A stretch of 64,000 bases of DNA from Dyella thiooxydans. GTDB taxonomy: Bacteria; Pseudomonadota; Gammaproteobacteria; Xanthomonadales; Rhodanobacteraceae. The stretch covers positions 1,736,001-1,800,000 of the forward strand of contig NZ_CP014841.1 in assembly GCF_001641285.1 (NCBI RefSeq), in the 5' to 3' direction. Below the pieces are notes generated by a model that was not told the origin of the DNA, ran no database searches, and worked only from the letters and a program-made list of their open reading frames with translations. A program made the position numbers and the translations under genes. This document shows, in pieces, positions 54,758 to 64,000 of the stretch (position 1 is the stretch's first letter; every line of letters starts with the position of its first letter).

Positions 54758-54890
54758 AGTAAAAGCTCCAGAGATGCCGGAATCGCCGGCCGCACGCACG
54801 AGACCGTGCGCGGTAAACGCGGCATTTTAGCCGGTTTCAGGGAAAAAGGAAGACCCGCGGAGAGCCCTCCCGAAAGCTTACGCGCCCGGG

Positions 54891-56273
54891 TCAGCGCATC
54901 GGCGGCAGGCCACCGCCCATTCCGCCCATGCCCTTCATGGCGCCGCGCATCTGCCGCAGCAGGCCCTTGCTGCCGCCCTTGGCCAGCTTGGACATCATCT
55001 TTTCCATCTGCATGTACTGCTTGAGCAGGCGGTTGACATCGGCCGGCTGGGTGCCGGAACCCCGGGCCACGCGGGCGCGGCGCGAGCCGTTCAGCAGATC
55101 GGGATGGCGGCGCTCCTTCTTGGTCATCGACTGGATGATCGCGACCATCTTCTTGAGCTCGCCGTCGTTGACCTTCGACTTCACGTTGTCCGGCACGCTG
55201 GCCATGCCCGGCAGCTTGTCCATCAGGCCGGCCAGGCCGCCCATGTTGGACATCTGCTCGAGCTGGTCCCGCATGTCGTTCAGGTCGAAGCGCTTGCCCT
55301 TCATCACCTTGGTGGCGAGCTTCTGCGCCTTTTCATGGTCGACCTTGCGCTCGACCTCCTCGACCAGCGACAGCACGTCGCCCATGCCGAGGATGCGCTG
55401 TGCCACGCGGTCCGGGTGGAACGGTTCCAGCGCATCGGACTTCTCGCCGGCGCCGAGGAACTTGATCGGCCGGCCGGTGACATAGCGCACCGACAGCGCC
55501 GCACCGCCGCGGGCGTCACCATCGGTCTTGGTCAGCACCACGCCGGTGAGCGGCAGCGCCTCGGCGAAGGCCTTGGCGGTGTTGGCCGCGTCCTGGCCGG
55601 TCATCGCGTCGACCACGAACAGGGTCTCTACCGGGGTGATCGCGGCGTGGAGCGCCTTGATCTCGTCCATCATCGCCTGGTCGACGCTGAGGCGGCCGGC
55701 GGTGTCCACCAGCAGCACGTCGATCACTTCGCGGCGGGCCGCGGCGATCGCGTTCTTCGCGATGTCGACCGGGCTCTGGCCCGCCTCGGACGGGAAGAAG
55801 CTCACGCCGACCTGTTCGGCCAGCGTGCGCAACTGCTCGATCGCCGCCGGACGGTAGACGTCGCAGCTGACCACCATCACCCGCTTCTTCTTGCGTTCGG
55901 TCAGGAAGCGGGCCAGCTTGCCCACCGTGGTGGTCTTGCCAGCGCCCTGCAGGCCGGCCATCAGCACCACCGCCGGTGGCGTCTGGGCGAGGTTGAGCTC
56001 GGTGTTGACCGTGCCCATCACCGCGGTCAGCTCGTCGCTGACCACCTTCACCAGCGCCTGGCCCGGCGACAGGCTCTTGAGCACCTCCTGGCCGACCGCG
56101 CGCACCTTGACCCGCTCGATCAGCGCCTGCACCACCGGCAGGGCGACGTCGGCCTCGAGCAGGGCGATGCGCACCTCGCGCAGCGACTCGCGGATGTTCT
56201 CCTCGGTCAGGCGACCGCGACCGCGCAGGCGGTTGACGGTGGAGGAGAGGCGTTGGCTGAGCGACTCGAACAT
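54891..56273 (-). CDS. ffh: Signal recognition particle GTPase Ffh
   Basis: 460 residues from ATG at 56273. N domain; G domain with 'GLQGAGKTTTVGKLARFLTE' and 'LVDTAGRLSVDQAMMDEI'; C-terminal M domain rich in Met ('QYMQMEKMMSKLAKGGSKG' and a Gly/Met tail). Binds 4.5S RNA and signal sequences of inner-membrane proteins. It is divergent from the CcsA-like gene. Confidence 0.98.
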   Translation of the reverse strand: MFESLSQRLSSTVNRLRGRGRLTEENIRESLREVRIALLEADVALPVVQALIERVKVRAVGQEVLKSLSPGQALVKVVSDELTAVMGTVNTELNLAQTPPAVVLMAGLQGAGKTTTVGKLARFLTERKKKRVMVVSCDVYRPAAIEQLRTLAEQVGVSFFPSEAGQSPVDIAKNAIAAARREVIDVLLVDTAGRLSVDQAMMDEIKALHAAITPVETLFVVDAMTGQDAANTAKAFAEALPLTGVVLTKTDGDARGGAALSVRYVTGRPIKFLGAGEKSDALEPFHPDRVAQRILGMGDVLSLVEEVERKVDHEKAQKLATKVMKGKRFDLNDMRDQLEQMSNMGGLAGLMDKLPGMASVPDNVKSKVNDGELKKMVAIIQSMTKKERRHPDLLNGSRRARVARGSGTQPADVNRLLKQYMQMEKMMSKLAKGGSKGLLRQMRGAMKGMGGMGGGLPPMR

Positions 56274-56387
56274 GCAGGGCAAACCAGGGTGGAAAGCGTC
56301 CGATTATAGCCAACCGCCCGGCATCCGGCAGGATCGTCCGCCGCACCCCTGCCCGAGCCGCGGATGGCTGTGCGACACTGCCCGGCC

Positions 56388-57188
56388 ATGATCCTTTCCG
56401 CGCTCAACCTGCTGGCCGTCGCCCTCTACCTGATCGCCACGGCCGCGCTCGCCTGGCCGCTGCTCGGGGAGGGCCGGCCTCCCGGGGGACGCATGCCGCT
56501 GGTGGTGGCCGCCGCCGCCGTCCTGCTGCACGCCACGGCGCTGCTGAGCATGCACCGCGGCGCGCTGGACCTGCACTTCTTCGCCGCACTGTCGCTGGTC
56601 GCCTGCGTGGTGTCGGCACTGACCCTGCTGGTGAACCTGACCCGGCCGGTCGCGATACTGGGCGTGGCGGTGTTTCCCCTTTCGGCCCTGCTGGTGGCCA
56701 TCGACGGCTTCGTCGCGCCGCCGACCGTTCCCACACCGATGGACTGGCAGATCAAGCTGCACGTGACCATCGCCCTGCTCGCCTTCAGCGTGCTGTCGAT
56801 CGCCGCGGTGCTGGCGATCGGCCTGGCGGTGCAGGAGCGCGGCCTGCGCCACCGCCAGTTCGGGCCCTGGCTGCGCGCGCTGCCGCCGCTGACCCTGACC
56901 GAGTCGCTGCTGTTCCAGCTGATCGGCGCCGGCTTCGCTCTGCTGACCCTGACCCTGGTCACCGGTGCGCTGTTCGTCGACAACCTGTTCGGCCAGCACC
57001 TGGTGCACAAGACGGTGCTGTCGATCCTCGCCTGGCTGGTGTTCGGCGCACTGCTGTTCGGCCGCTGGCGCTACGGCTGGCGCGGCCGTCGCGCGGTTAA
57101 CCTCACGCTGTCCGGCACCGCACTGCTGGTGCTGGCCTTCTTCGGCACCAAGGCCGTGCTCGAACTGGTCCTTCATCGCAGCATGTAG
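56388..57188 (+). CDS. CcsA/YpjD-type cytochrome c assembly membrane protein
   Basis: 266 residues from ATG at 56388, eight hydrophobic helices. The 'LLFQLIGAGFALLTLTLVTG' to 'LVHKTVLSILAWLVFGALLF' block with conserved His (H of 'HKTVLS') and 'WRYGWRGRRAVNLTLSG' is the CcsA/YpjD heme-handling pattern. It is the usual neighbour of ffh in proteobacteria. Role in cytochrome maturation or heme binding is inferred. Followed 15 bases later by purU. Confidence 0.85.
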   Translation: MILSALNLLAVALYLIATAALAWPLLGEGRPPGGRMPLVVAAAAVLLHATALLSMHRGALDLHFFAALSLVACVVSALTLLVNLTRPVAILGVAVFPLSALLVAIDGFVAPPTVPTPMDWQIKLHVTIALLAFSVLSIAAVLAIGLAVQERGLRHRQFGPWLRALPPLTLTESLLFQLIGAGFALLTLTLVTGALFVDNLFGQHLVHKTVLSILAWLVFGALLFGRWRYGWRGRRAVNLTLSGTALLVLAFFGTKAVLELVLHRSM

Positions 57189-57203
57189 CGGAGTGGAGGG
57201 GAA

Positions 57204-58067
57204 ATGGAAGCCGCGCAGTTCGTCCTGACCCTCTCCTGCGCCGACCGCCCCGGCATCGTGGGCGCCGTCTCCAGCCACCTGGCCGCCCAGGGCAGCAACA
57301 TCCTCGAGGCGCAGCAGTTCGGCGACGCGCAGACCGGGCAGTTCTTCATGCGCCTGGTGTTTCACCCCTGCACCGCCGACGTGGCCGCAGACGACCTGCG
57401 CGCCGGTTTCAAGGTGGTCGCCCAGCGCTTCGACATGCAGTGGACGCTGCGTCTGCGCGACCAGCGCCGCCGCGTGCTGCTGATGGTGTCGAAGTTCGAC
57501 CACTGCCTGGCCGACCTGCTGTACCGCTGGCGGATCGGCGAACTGCCGATGGACATCGTCGGCATCATCGCCAACCACCCGCGCGAGACCTACCGCCACC
57601 TGGATTTCGACGCCATCCCGTTCCACTACCTGCCGGTCGACCGCGCCGACAAGGCGACACAGGAAGCACAGGTGTGGGCGGTGATCGAGCAGTCCGGAGC
57701 CGAGCTGGTGGTACTCGCCCGCTACATGCAGGTGCTGTCGGACGAGCTGGCCGGCAAGCTCGCCGGCCGCTGCATCAACATCCACCACTCGTTCCTGCCC
57801 GGCTTCAAGGGCGCCCGGCCGTACCACCAGGCGCACCGGCGCGGGGTCAAGCTGATCGGTGCCACCGCGCACTTCGTCACCGCCGACCTCGACGAAGGCC
57901 CGATCATCGAGCAGGACATCGAGCGGGTCAGCCACAGCAACACCCCGGAGGACATGATCCGCATCGGCCGCGACATCGAGCGCCGGGTGCTGGCGCGCAC
58001 CCTGCGGCTGGTGCTGGACGACCGGGTACTGGTCGACGGTCACAAGACGGTGGTGTTCGCACCGTAG
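57204..58067 (+). CDS. purU: Formyltetrahydrofolate deformylase
   Basis: 287 residues. N-terminal ACT domain ('[20 protein letters not shown]'), then a formyltransferase-type domain with '[13 protein letters not shown]'-like segment and catalytic Asn/His/Asp in '[20 protein letters not shown]' to '[14 protein letters not shown]'. It hydrolyses 10-formyl-THF to formate. Start 15 bases after the CcsA-like stop. The final codon CCG and TAG stop overlap the REP element. Confidence 0.96.
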   Translation: MEAAQFVLTLSCADRPGIVGAVSSHLAAQGSNILEAQQFGDAQTGQFFMRLVFHPCTADVAADDLRAGFKVVAQRFDMQWTLRLRDQRRRVLLMVSKFDHCLADLLYRWRIGELPMDIVGIIANHPRETYRHLDFDAIPFHYLPVDRADKATQEAQVWAVIEQSGAELVVLARYMQVLSDELAGKLAGRCINIHHSFLPGFKGARPYHQAHRRGVKLIGATAHFVTADLDEGPIIEQDIERVSHSNTPEDMIRIGRDIERRVLARTLRLVLDDRVLVDGHKTVVFAP

Positions 58068-58135
58068 GAGCGCACCCTGTGCGCGACCGCGTGATGCATC
58101 GACGCGACGAGGTCGCGCACAGGGTGCGCTCCTAC
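58064..58135. repeat. REP element pair between purU and radA
   Basis: GTAGGAGCGCACCCTGTGCG and inverted arm ending AGGGTGCGCTCCTAC with ~28 bases between; lies between converging genes and contains the purU stop codon. Confidence 0.88.
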
Positions 58136-58142
58136 ATAGGCC

Positions 58143-59519
58143 TCAGCGGCAGGCGTCGATGGCTTCGGACAGGCGCTCCACGCCCACCACCTCCATCTCG
58201 CCCACCCGGCCCTTCTTCGGCGCATTGGCCTTCGGCACGATGGCGCGGCGGAAGCCGTGCGTCGCCGCCTCCTTCAGCCGCTCCTCGCCATTCGGCACCG
58301 GGCGGATCTCGCCGGACAGGCCGACCTCGCCGAAGGCGATGGTCTTGTCCGGCAGCGGCCGGTCCCGCAGCGAGGACAGCACCGCCAGCAGTACCGGCAG
58401 GTCGGCCGCGGTTTCCTGCACGCGGATGCCGCCGACCACGTTGACGAACACGTCCTGGTCGTACGCCGCGACGCCGCCGTGCCTATGCAGCACCGCCAGC
58501 AGCATGGCCAGCCGGTTCTGCTCCAGGCCCAGCGCCACGCGGCGCGGGTTGCCGAGCGAACTCTGGTCGACCAGCGCCTGCACTTCCACCAGCAGCGGCC
58601 GGGTGCCCTCGCGGGTGACCATCACCGCGCTGCCCGGCGTCGGCCCGCTGTGCGCGGAGAGGAAGATCGCCGACGGGTTCGGCACCTCGCGCAGGCCCTT
58701 CTCGCTCATCGCGAACACGCCCAGCTCGTTGACCGCGCCGAAGCGGTTCTTGAACGCGCGCAGCACGCGGAAGCGGCTACCGGACTCGCCCTCGAAATAC
58801 AGCACCGCATCGACCATGTGCTCGAGCACGCGCGGGCCGGCGATGCCGCCCTCCTTGGTGACGTGGCCGACGAGGAACACGGACGTGCCGGTCTCCTTGG
58901 CGAAGCGGGTGAGCTTGGCCGCCGACTCGCGCACCTGGCTTACCGAGCCCGGCGCGGCGGTGAGCAGCTCGGTCCAGATGGTCTGGATCGAATCGATCAC
59001 CAGCACCCGCGGCCGGCTGGCGACGGCCTGTTCCAGGATGCGCTCGATGCAGGTCTCGGCCAGGCCGTGCAGCGGCGCCAGCGGCAGGTCCAGCCGCTGC
59101 GCGCGGGCCGCCACCTGGGCCAGCGATTCCTCGCCCGACACGTAGACGCTGGGCAGCTGGCTGCCGAGCGTGCCCAGCATCTGCAGCAGCAGGGTGGACT
59201 TGCCGATGCCCGGATCGCCGCCGATCAGCACCACCGAACCGTCGACCAGGCCGCCGCCCAGCACCCGGTCCAGCTCGCCGATGCCGGTGAGCGTGCGCGA
59301 TTCGGCGGTCACCGCCACCTCGGTCAGCGGCGTCACCTTCGTCGCCCCCGCCGCCCTGCCCGCGTAGCCGCCACGCGCCGCACCGGCCGACTTCACCGCC
59401 GGCTGCAGCACGATCTCGCTGAGCGTGTTCCATACCCCGCACTCGACGCACTGCCCCTGCCACTTGGAGTGCTCGGCACCGCATTCGGTGCAGACATAGG
59501 CGGTCTTGGCCTTGGCCAT
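58143..59519 (-). CDS. radA: DNA repair protein RadA
   Basis: 458 residues. Zinc finger Cys10-x2-Cys13-x10-Cys24-x2-Cys27, RecA-like ATPase with Walker A 'GGDPGIGKSTLLLQ', the RadA-specific 'KNRFGAVNELGVF' and C-terminal Lon-protease-like domain ('LALGLEQNRLAM' region, 'GEVGLSGEIRPV'). Branch migration in recombination. Single gene with REP elements on both sides. Confidence 0.97.
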   Translation of the reverse strand: MAKAKTAYVCTECGAEHSKWQGQCVECGVWNTLSEIVLQPAVKSAGAARGGYAGRAAGATKVTPLTEVAVTAESRTLTGIGELDRVLGGGLVDGSVVLIGGDPGIGKSTLLLQMLGTLGSQLPSVYVSGEESLAQVAARAQRLDLPLAPLHGLAETCIERILEQAVASRPRVLVIDSIQTIWTELLTAAPGSVSQVRESAAKLTRFAKETGTSVFLVGHVTKEGGIAGPRVLEHMVDAVLYFEGESGSRFRVLRAFKNRFGAVNELGVFAMSEKGLREVPNPSAIFLSAHSGPTPGSAVMVTREGTRPLLVEVQALVDQSSLGNPRRVALGLEQNRLAMLLAVLHRHGGVAAYDQDVFVNVVGGIRVQETAADLPVLLAVLSSLRDRPLPDKTIAFGEVGLSGEIRPVPNGEERLKEAATHGFRRAIVPKANAPKKGRVGEMEVVGVERLSEAIDACR

Positions 59520-59613
59520 GAAGATTCCGAAGCGTGTATGGGTCAGGGTGAGCAGCTTAGCGGGCGGGCGTCGCGTGCCGCGAGACGATATCTGTCGATC
59601 GGGCTTCGGCGGG

Positions 59614-59674
59614 CTCGCGCACAGGGTGCGCTCCTACAGCCATAGTCGCGGTGGGAGCGCACCCTGTGCGCGAA
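59614..59674. repeat. REP element pair (opposite orientation) between radA and alr
   Basis: CTCGCGCACAGGGTGCGCTC (from 59614, with CTAC following) and GTGGGAGCGCACCCTGTGCG (59651 on) face away from each other, unlike the other pairs in which the GTAG heads are outermost. The right arm has GTGG in place of GTAG. Confidence 0.8.
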
Positions 59675-59707
59675 CTTGCCAACGCCGGCAACCACTGGAG
59701 ACGACGC

Positions 59708-60796
<1,089 letters not shown>

Positions 60797-60872
60797 GGGC
60801 GTGGATCGACAGGCAGCGACGCCTGCCTGCCAGGGGCGGATACCCCGGCAGAACGCGCCGGAAAAAAGAAGC

Positions 60873-62270
60873 TCACTCGAACGCGCCGACGAAGGAATCC
60901 GGCGCGTAGTTCTCGAACTTGGTGTAGTGGCCGAGGAAGGTCAGCTTCACCGTGTCGGTCGGACCGTTACGCTGCTTGCCGATGATGATCTCGGCCAGGC
61001 CTTTGTCCGGCGACTCCTTGTTGTAGTACTCGTCGCGGTAGATGAACATGATCACGTCGGCGTCCTGCTCGATGGCGCCCGACTCGCGCAGGTCGGACAT
61101 CATCGGACGCTTGTCCGCGCGCTGCTCCAGCGAACGGTTCAACTGGGAAAGGGCGATCACCGGCACATTCAGCTCCTTGGCGAGGCCCTTGAGTGAACGC
61201 GAGATTTCTGAAATCTCGGTGGCGCGGTTCTCCTTGTTTCCGGGCACCTGCATCAGCTGCAGGTAGTCGATCACGATCAGGCCCAGGCCACCGTGTTCGC
61301 GATGCAAGCGGCGGGCGCGCGAGCGCAGTTCCACCGGCGACAGGCCGGGGGTGTCGTCGATGAAGATCTTCGCCTCGGAGAGGATCGCGATGGCGTTGGT
61401 GACGCGCGGCCAGTCTTCTTCTTCCAGGTCACCGTTGCGCAGGTGCTGGGCATGGATGCGACCGATCGAGGAGATCAGGCGCAGCGCCAGCTGCGAGGAC
61501 GACATTTCCATCGAGAAGATCACCACCGCCTTCTTGCCGCGCAGTGCGGCAGCCTCGGCGATGTTCACCGAGAACGCGGTCTTGCCCATCGAGGGACGCG
61601 CCGCGACGATGATCAGGTCCGACGGCTGCAGGCCCGAGGTGAGCTCGTCCAGGTCGTTGAAGCCGGTGGAGATACCGGTGAGCTGGCCGCGGTTCTGGTA
61701 GCGCTCGTGCAGCAGGCGGAAGGCATCCTTCACCGCCTCGCGCATGGACACCGAATCCTTCTTGCCGCGCGAGCCGGACTCGGCGATCTTGAACACGCGC
61801 TGCTCGGCGCTTTCCAGCACTTCCTGCACGCTCTTGCCGTCCGGCAGGTAGCCGTCCTCGCTGATCGAGACGCCGGCGTCGATCAGCTGCCGCAGGATCG
61901 ATTTCTCGCGCACGATGTCCGCGTAGGCGCCGATGTTGGCCGCGCTGGGCGTGGTGTTGGCCAGCTCGGCCAGGTAGCTGGCGCCACCGACCATCTCGGC
62001 CAGGCCGTTCGCCTCGAACCAGTCACCCAGGGTCACCGCGTCGCAGGGCATGCCCTTGTTCGCCAGCTCGGTGATGGCGCGCCAGATCAGGCGGTGGTCC
62101 TTGCGGTAGAAATCGCCCTCGGACAGGCGGTCGGCGACCTTGTCCAGCGCGTCGGGCGCCAGCATCAGGCCGCCCAGCACCGCCTGCTCGGCGTCGATGG
62201 AGTGCGGCGGCACGCGCAGCGACTCGATGCTGGGCGCGCGCTCGCCTTTGCGCTCGGAAACGAAGGACAT
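60873..62270 (-). CDS. dnaB: Replicative DNA helicase DnaB
   Basis: 465 residues from ATG at 62270; GTG at 62285 is possible but a GAGG precedes the ATG. N-terminal primase-interaction domain ('SIDAEQAVLGGLML'), RecA-like domain with 'AARPSMGKTAFSVNIA' and 'IVIDYLQLM', no intein. Hexameric 5'-3' helicase of the replisome. Located as in many gammaproteobacteria between rplI and alr. Confidence 0.98.
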   Translation of the reverse strand: MSFVSERKGERAPSIESLRVPPHSIDAEQAVLGGLMLAPDALDKVADRLSEGDFYRKDHRLIWRAITELANKGMPCDAVTLGDWFEANGLAEMVGGASYLAELANTTPSAANIGAYADIVREKSILRQLIDAGVSISEDGYLPDGKSVQEVLESAEQRVFKIAESGSRGKKDSVSMREAVKDAFRLLHERYQNRGQLTGISTGFNDLDELTSGLQPSDLIIVAARPSMGKTAFSVNIAEAAALRGKKAVVIFSMEMSSSQLALRLISSIGRIHAQHLRNGDLEEEDWPRVTNAIAILSEAKIFIDDTPGLSPVELRSRARRLHREHGGLGLIVIDYLQLMQVPGNKENRATEISEISRSLKGLAKELNVPVIALSQLNRSLEQRADKRPMMSDLRESGAIEQDADVIMFIYRDEYYNKESPDKGLAEIIIGKQRNGPTDTVKLTFLGHYTKFENYAPDSFVGAFE

Positions 62271-62387
62271 GGAGCGATACCTCACAAGGGAACGGCCGCG
62301 CGGGTGACGCGCGCAGGCGAAGGGTACTGACGAACCAGCATACGCGGGCGCGTCGCGCGGAACGAGACAACAACTCTGTGGTCAGCT

Positions 62388-62417
62388 TGTGGATAAGCTG
62401 TGGCCAGCCGTGGATAA
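62388..62417. promoter_or_regulatory. Two DnaA-box-like sites upstream of dnaB
   Basis: TGTGGATAA at 62388-62396 is the exact complement of the consensus DnaA box, and CGTGGATAA at 62409-62417 differs at one base. Same orientation, 21 bases apart, in the region that should hold the dnaB promoter. Confidence 0.65.
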
Positions 62418-62457
62418 CCCGGCCCGGCAACGCCCGCCATCCAGCGGCCACCAACGA

Positions 62458-62483
62458 AAACGGGCGCCTCGCGGCGCCCGTTT
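62458..62483 (-). terminator. Intrinsic terminator of the rpsF-rpsR-rplI operon
   Basis: AAACGGGCGCC-(4 bases)-GGCGCCCGTTT, perfect 11-bp stem, followed on the minus strand by TTTTCGTT. It lies 24 bases past the rplI stop. Confidence 0.9.
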
Positions 62484-62506
62484 CCAAACCCGGGAAGGGG
62501 GTTGGC

Positions 62507-62956
62507 TTACTTCTCGCCGACCACGATCACCTTGACGGTGGTCTGGATGTCGGCGTGGAGCGACACCACGACCTCGTACTCGCCGGTGTTGCGGATCGGG
62601 CCTTCGCCCTGGATCACTTCGTTCTTGTGCACGTCGTGGCCGGCCGCCTGCAGGGCGTCGGCGATCTCGCGCGGACCGACCGAGCCGTACAGCTTGCCCT
62701 CGGGGCTGGCATTGGCTTCGATGGTCACCTCGACGCCTTCCAGCTTGGCCTTGCGGCCTTCGGCGCCCGACAGCTGCGAGGCAGCCTTGGCTTCGTACTC
62801 GGCACGACGCTTCTCGAAGGCTTCGAGGTTGGCGGCGGTGACCGGCACGGCCTTGCCCTGCGGCAGCAGGTAGTTACGGCCATAACCCGGCTTCACGCTG
62901 ACCTTGTCGCCCAGGTTGCCGAGGTTGCGGACTTTCTCGAGAAGAATCAGTTCCAT
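62507..62956 (-). CDS. rplI: 50S ribosomal protein L9
   Basis: 149 residues. '[20 protein letters not shown]' and '[20 protein letters not shown]' are the L9 N-domain; C-domain ends '[19 protein letters not shown]'. Third gene of the S6-S18-L9 operon; followed by a strong terminator. Confidence 0.98.
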   Translation of the reverse strand: MELILLEKVRNLGNLGDKVSVKPGYGRNYLLPQGKAVPVTAANLEAFEKRRAEYEAKAASQLSGAEGRKAKLEGVEVTIEANASPEGKLYGSVGPREIADALQAAGHDVHKNEVIQGEGPIRNTGEYEVVVSLHADIQTTVKVIVVGEK

Positions 62957-63063
62957 GGTTTTTTCCTTTCGTTAGCACCGGTGTGGCCCGGCGCAGCCGT
63001 GGACGGTTGTCCGAAGAGTGAGCGCCCGCGCGCCGGACCGGAGCCCGGCACGCGGGATACGAC

Positions 63064-63294
63064 TTAGACGTCGTGGTTGTCGGTGTACGGCAGCAGGGCC
63101 AGGAAACGGGCGCGCTTGATCGCGGTCGCCAGCTGACGCTGGTAGCGCGCCTTGGTGCCGGTGATGCGGCTCGGCACGATCTTGCCGTTCTCGGTGACGT
63201 ACTGGCGCAGCGTGTTGAGATCCTTGTAGTCGATCTCCTTCACCTTTTCGGCGGTGAAGCGGCAGAACTTGCGGCGGCGGAAGAACTTGGACAT
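63064..63294 (-). CDS. rpsR: 30S ribosomal protein S18
   Basis: 76 residues, '[20 protein letters not shown]' and '[20 protein letters not shown]'. S18 partners with S6 on the platform of the 30S subunit. 17 bases after rpsF. Confidence 0.98.
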   Translation of the reverse strand: MSKFFRRRKFCRFTAEKVKEIDYKDLNTLRQYVTENGKIVPSRITGTKARYQRQLATAIKRARFLALLPYTDNHDV

Positions 63295-63311
63295 GGCTTG
63301 TGTGCTCCTGA

Positions 63312-63734
63312 TCAGTCGTCGCTGTCGCGATCGTTGTCGCGGCTGCCGCGGCGGTCGTCGCCGTCGTTGTCGTCGTCACGGCGACGCGAACCCTTGGCGT
63401 CGTCCTTTTCCTTCGACTTCAGGATGAAGGACGGCTCGGTGTCGGCCTCGTCGCGGCGGATGCACAGGTGGCGCAGCACGGCGTCGTTGAAGCGGAAGCC
63501 CGACTCGAGCTCGTTCAGCGCGTTCTGGGTGACCTCGATGTTCAGCAGCACGTAGTGCGCCTTGGCCAAGTCGACGATCGGGTACGCCAGCTGGCGGCGG
63601 CCCCAGTCCTCGAGGCGGTGGATCTTGCCGCCGTCGGCCTCGATCAGCGCCTTGTAGCGCTCGATCATCGCCGGCACCTGCTCGCTCTGGTCAGGGTGGA
63701 CCAGGAACACAACTTCGTAATGACGCAGGGTCAT
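63312..63734 (-). CDS. rpsF: 30S ribosomal protein S6 with charged C-terminal tail
   Basis: 140 residues from ATG at 63734. '[20 protein letters not shown]' to '[19 protein letters not shown]' is standard S6. The last ~35 residues are almost only Asp, Arg, Lys, Ser, Gly (for example '[20 protein letters not shown]'), a disordered tail without the Glu-Glu end that is extended by RimK in E. coli. Confidence 0.97.
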   Translation of the reverse strand: MTLRHYEVVFLVHPDQSEQVPAMIERYKALIEADGGKIHRLEDWGRRQLAYPIVDLAKAHYVLLNIEVTQNALNELESGFRFNDAVLRHLCIRRDEADTEPSFILKSKEKDDAKGSRRRDDDNDGDDRRGSRDNDRDSDD

Positions 63735-63915
63735 TGTTGGGTAACTCCTTGTGGATGCAGCCTTTTTCAGGCCTGGCAGCCTCCCGTCGGTGCGGTGAGG
63801 CAAGGTTCCGTCCGGAGCCTTTGCGCTCTGGACAGAAGCGGAATTGTACGGCGCGCCCGGTGGCGACCGCAAGCGATTGATTCGAGGGGAAACGGCGGCA
63901 AGCCGCCGGGGCCGG

Positions 63916-64000
63916 TCAGCCGACCGTGAAGCTCTCGCCGCAGCCGCACTCGCCGGTGGCGTTGGGGTTGTGGAAGACGAAGCTGGCGTTGAGCCCCTGA
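63916..64000 (-). CDS. A-type Fe-S carrier, ErpA/IscA family (partial, C-terminus only)
   Basis: Last 27 codons before the stop at 63916-63918, cut by the right edge: '(Q)[20 protein letters not shown]' then ESFTVG. The two closing cysteines in CGCG with an earlier one upstream bind the transferred Fe-S cluster. '[14 protein letters not shown]' fits ErpA or IscA; which of the two cannot be told from this fragment. Confidence 0.88.
   Translation of the reverse strand, partial: QGLNASFVFHNPNATGECGCGESFTVG

Noticed and set aside
62313..62440. DnaA boxes as a replication origin
   Set aside because: Only two boxes, no AT-rich unwinding stretch and no dnaA/dnaN/rpmH genes nearby; promoter regulation of dnaB is the simpler reading.

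Overview
This window is GC-rich DNA (roughly two thirds G+C by eye) from a gammaproteobacterium of the order Xanthomonadales, most likely Rhodanobacteraceae (Dyella/Rhodanobacter/Frateuria-like). The placement rests on four things: an arginine cluster of the xanthomonad N-acetylcitrulline type (argF' with argE' and a fused argB/argA), a DksA with a very long Lys/Ala-rich N-terminus and no zinc finger, several GTAGGAGC-type REP palindromes, and the gene order of the housekeeping blocks. The genus is inference. No tRNA, rRNA, insertion sequence, prophage or CRISPR array was seen.

Region 1 (1-18,000, minus strand) is most of a type VI secretion (T6SS) locus. In transcription order it reads tssB, tssC, hcp, tagJ, tssE, tssF, tssG, clpV, then a cargo island (aspzincin metallopeptidase, PI-PLC-like phosphodiesterase, an unknown protein, a DUF6795-like exported protein, a class 3 lipase), then PAAR, a TPR-methyltransferase and the start of vgrG, which runs off the left edge. 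tssA, J, K, L and M are not in the window. An ECF sigma factor of the kinase-linked (TIGR02999-like) type lies just upstream of tssB.

Region 2 (18,400-22,700): a small secreted protein, kynureninase and gamma-glutamyltranspeptidase on the plus strand. A scarred intergenic region follows, in which a REP pair and the last 26 codons of proA have been duplicated.

Region 3 (22,600-35,600, minus strand) is a long arginine/proline operon: argF', paiB-like, osmC-like, argG, GNAT, argE', argB/A, argC, argH, cupin, proB2, proB1, proA. Upstream of argF' is what looks like a complete transcription attenuator: a short leader ORF with clustered Arg codons, a protector hairpin, an antiterminator segment overlapping the leader stop codon, and a U-tailed terminator. 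I consider this the most interesting signal in the window.

Region 4 (35,600-48,700): a glycine-zipper envelope protein, cysS, sufE, an arsenic operon (arsR, a fused double arsC, acr3, arsH), dksA, yidD, a GYF-domain membrane protein, folE2, and an operon mtaD-yciI-ubiG-gph-squalene/phytoene-synthase-like.

Region 5 (48,800-64,000) is mostly core genes: efp with divergent epmB, a FimX-like degenerate GGDEF/EAL protein, rpsP-rimM-trmD-rplS, ffh, a CcsA-like membrane protein with purU, radA, alr, dnaB (DnaA boxes upstream), rplI, rpsR, rpsF, and the end of an A-type Fe-S carrier gene at the right edge.
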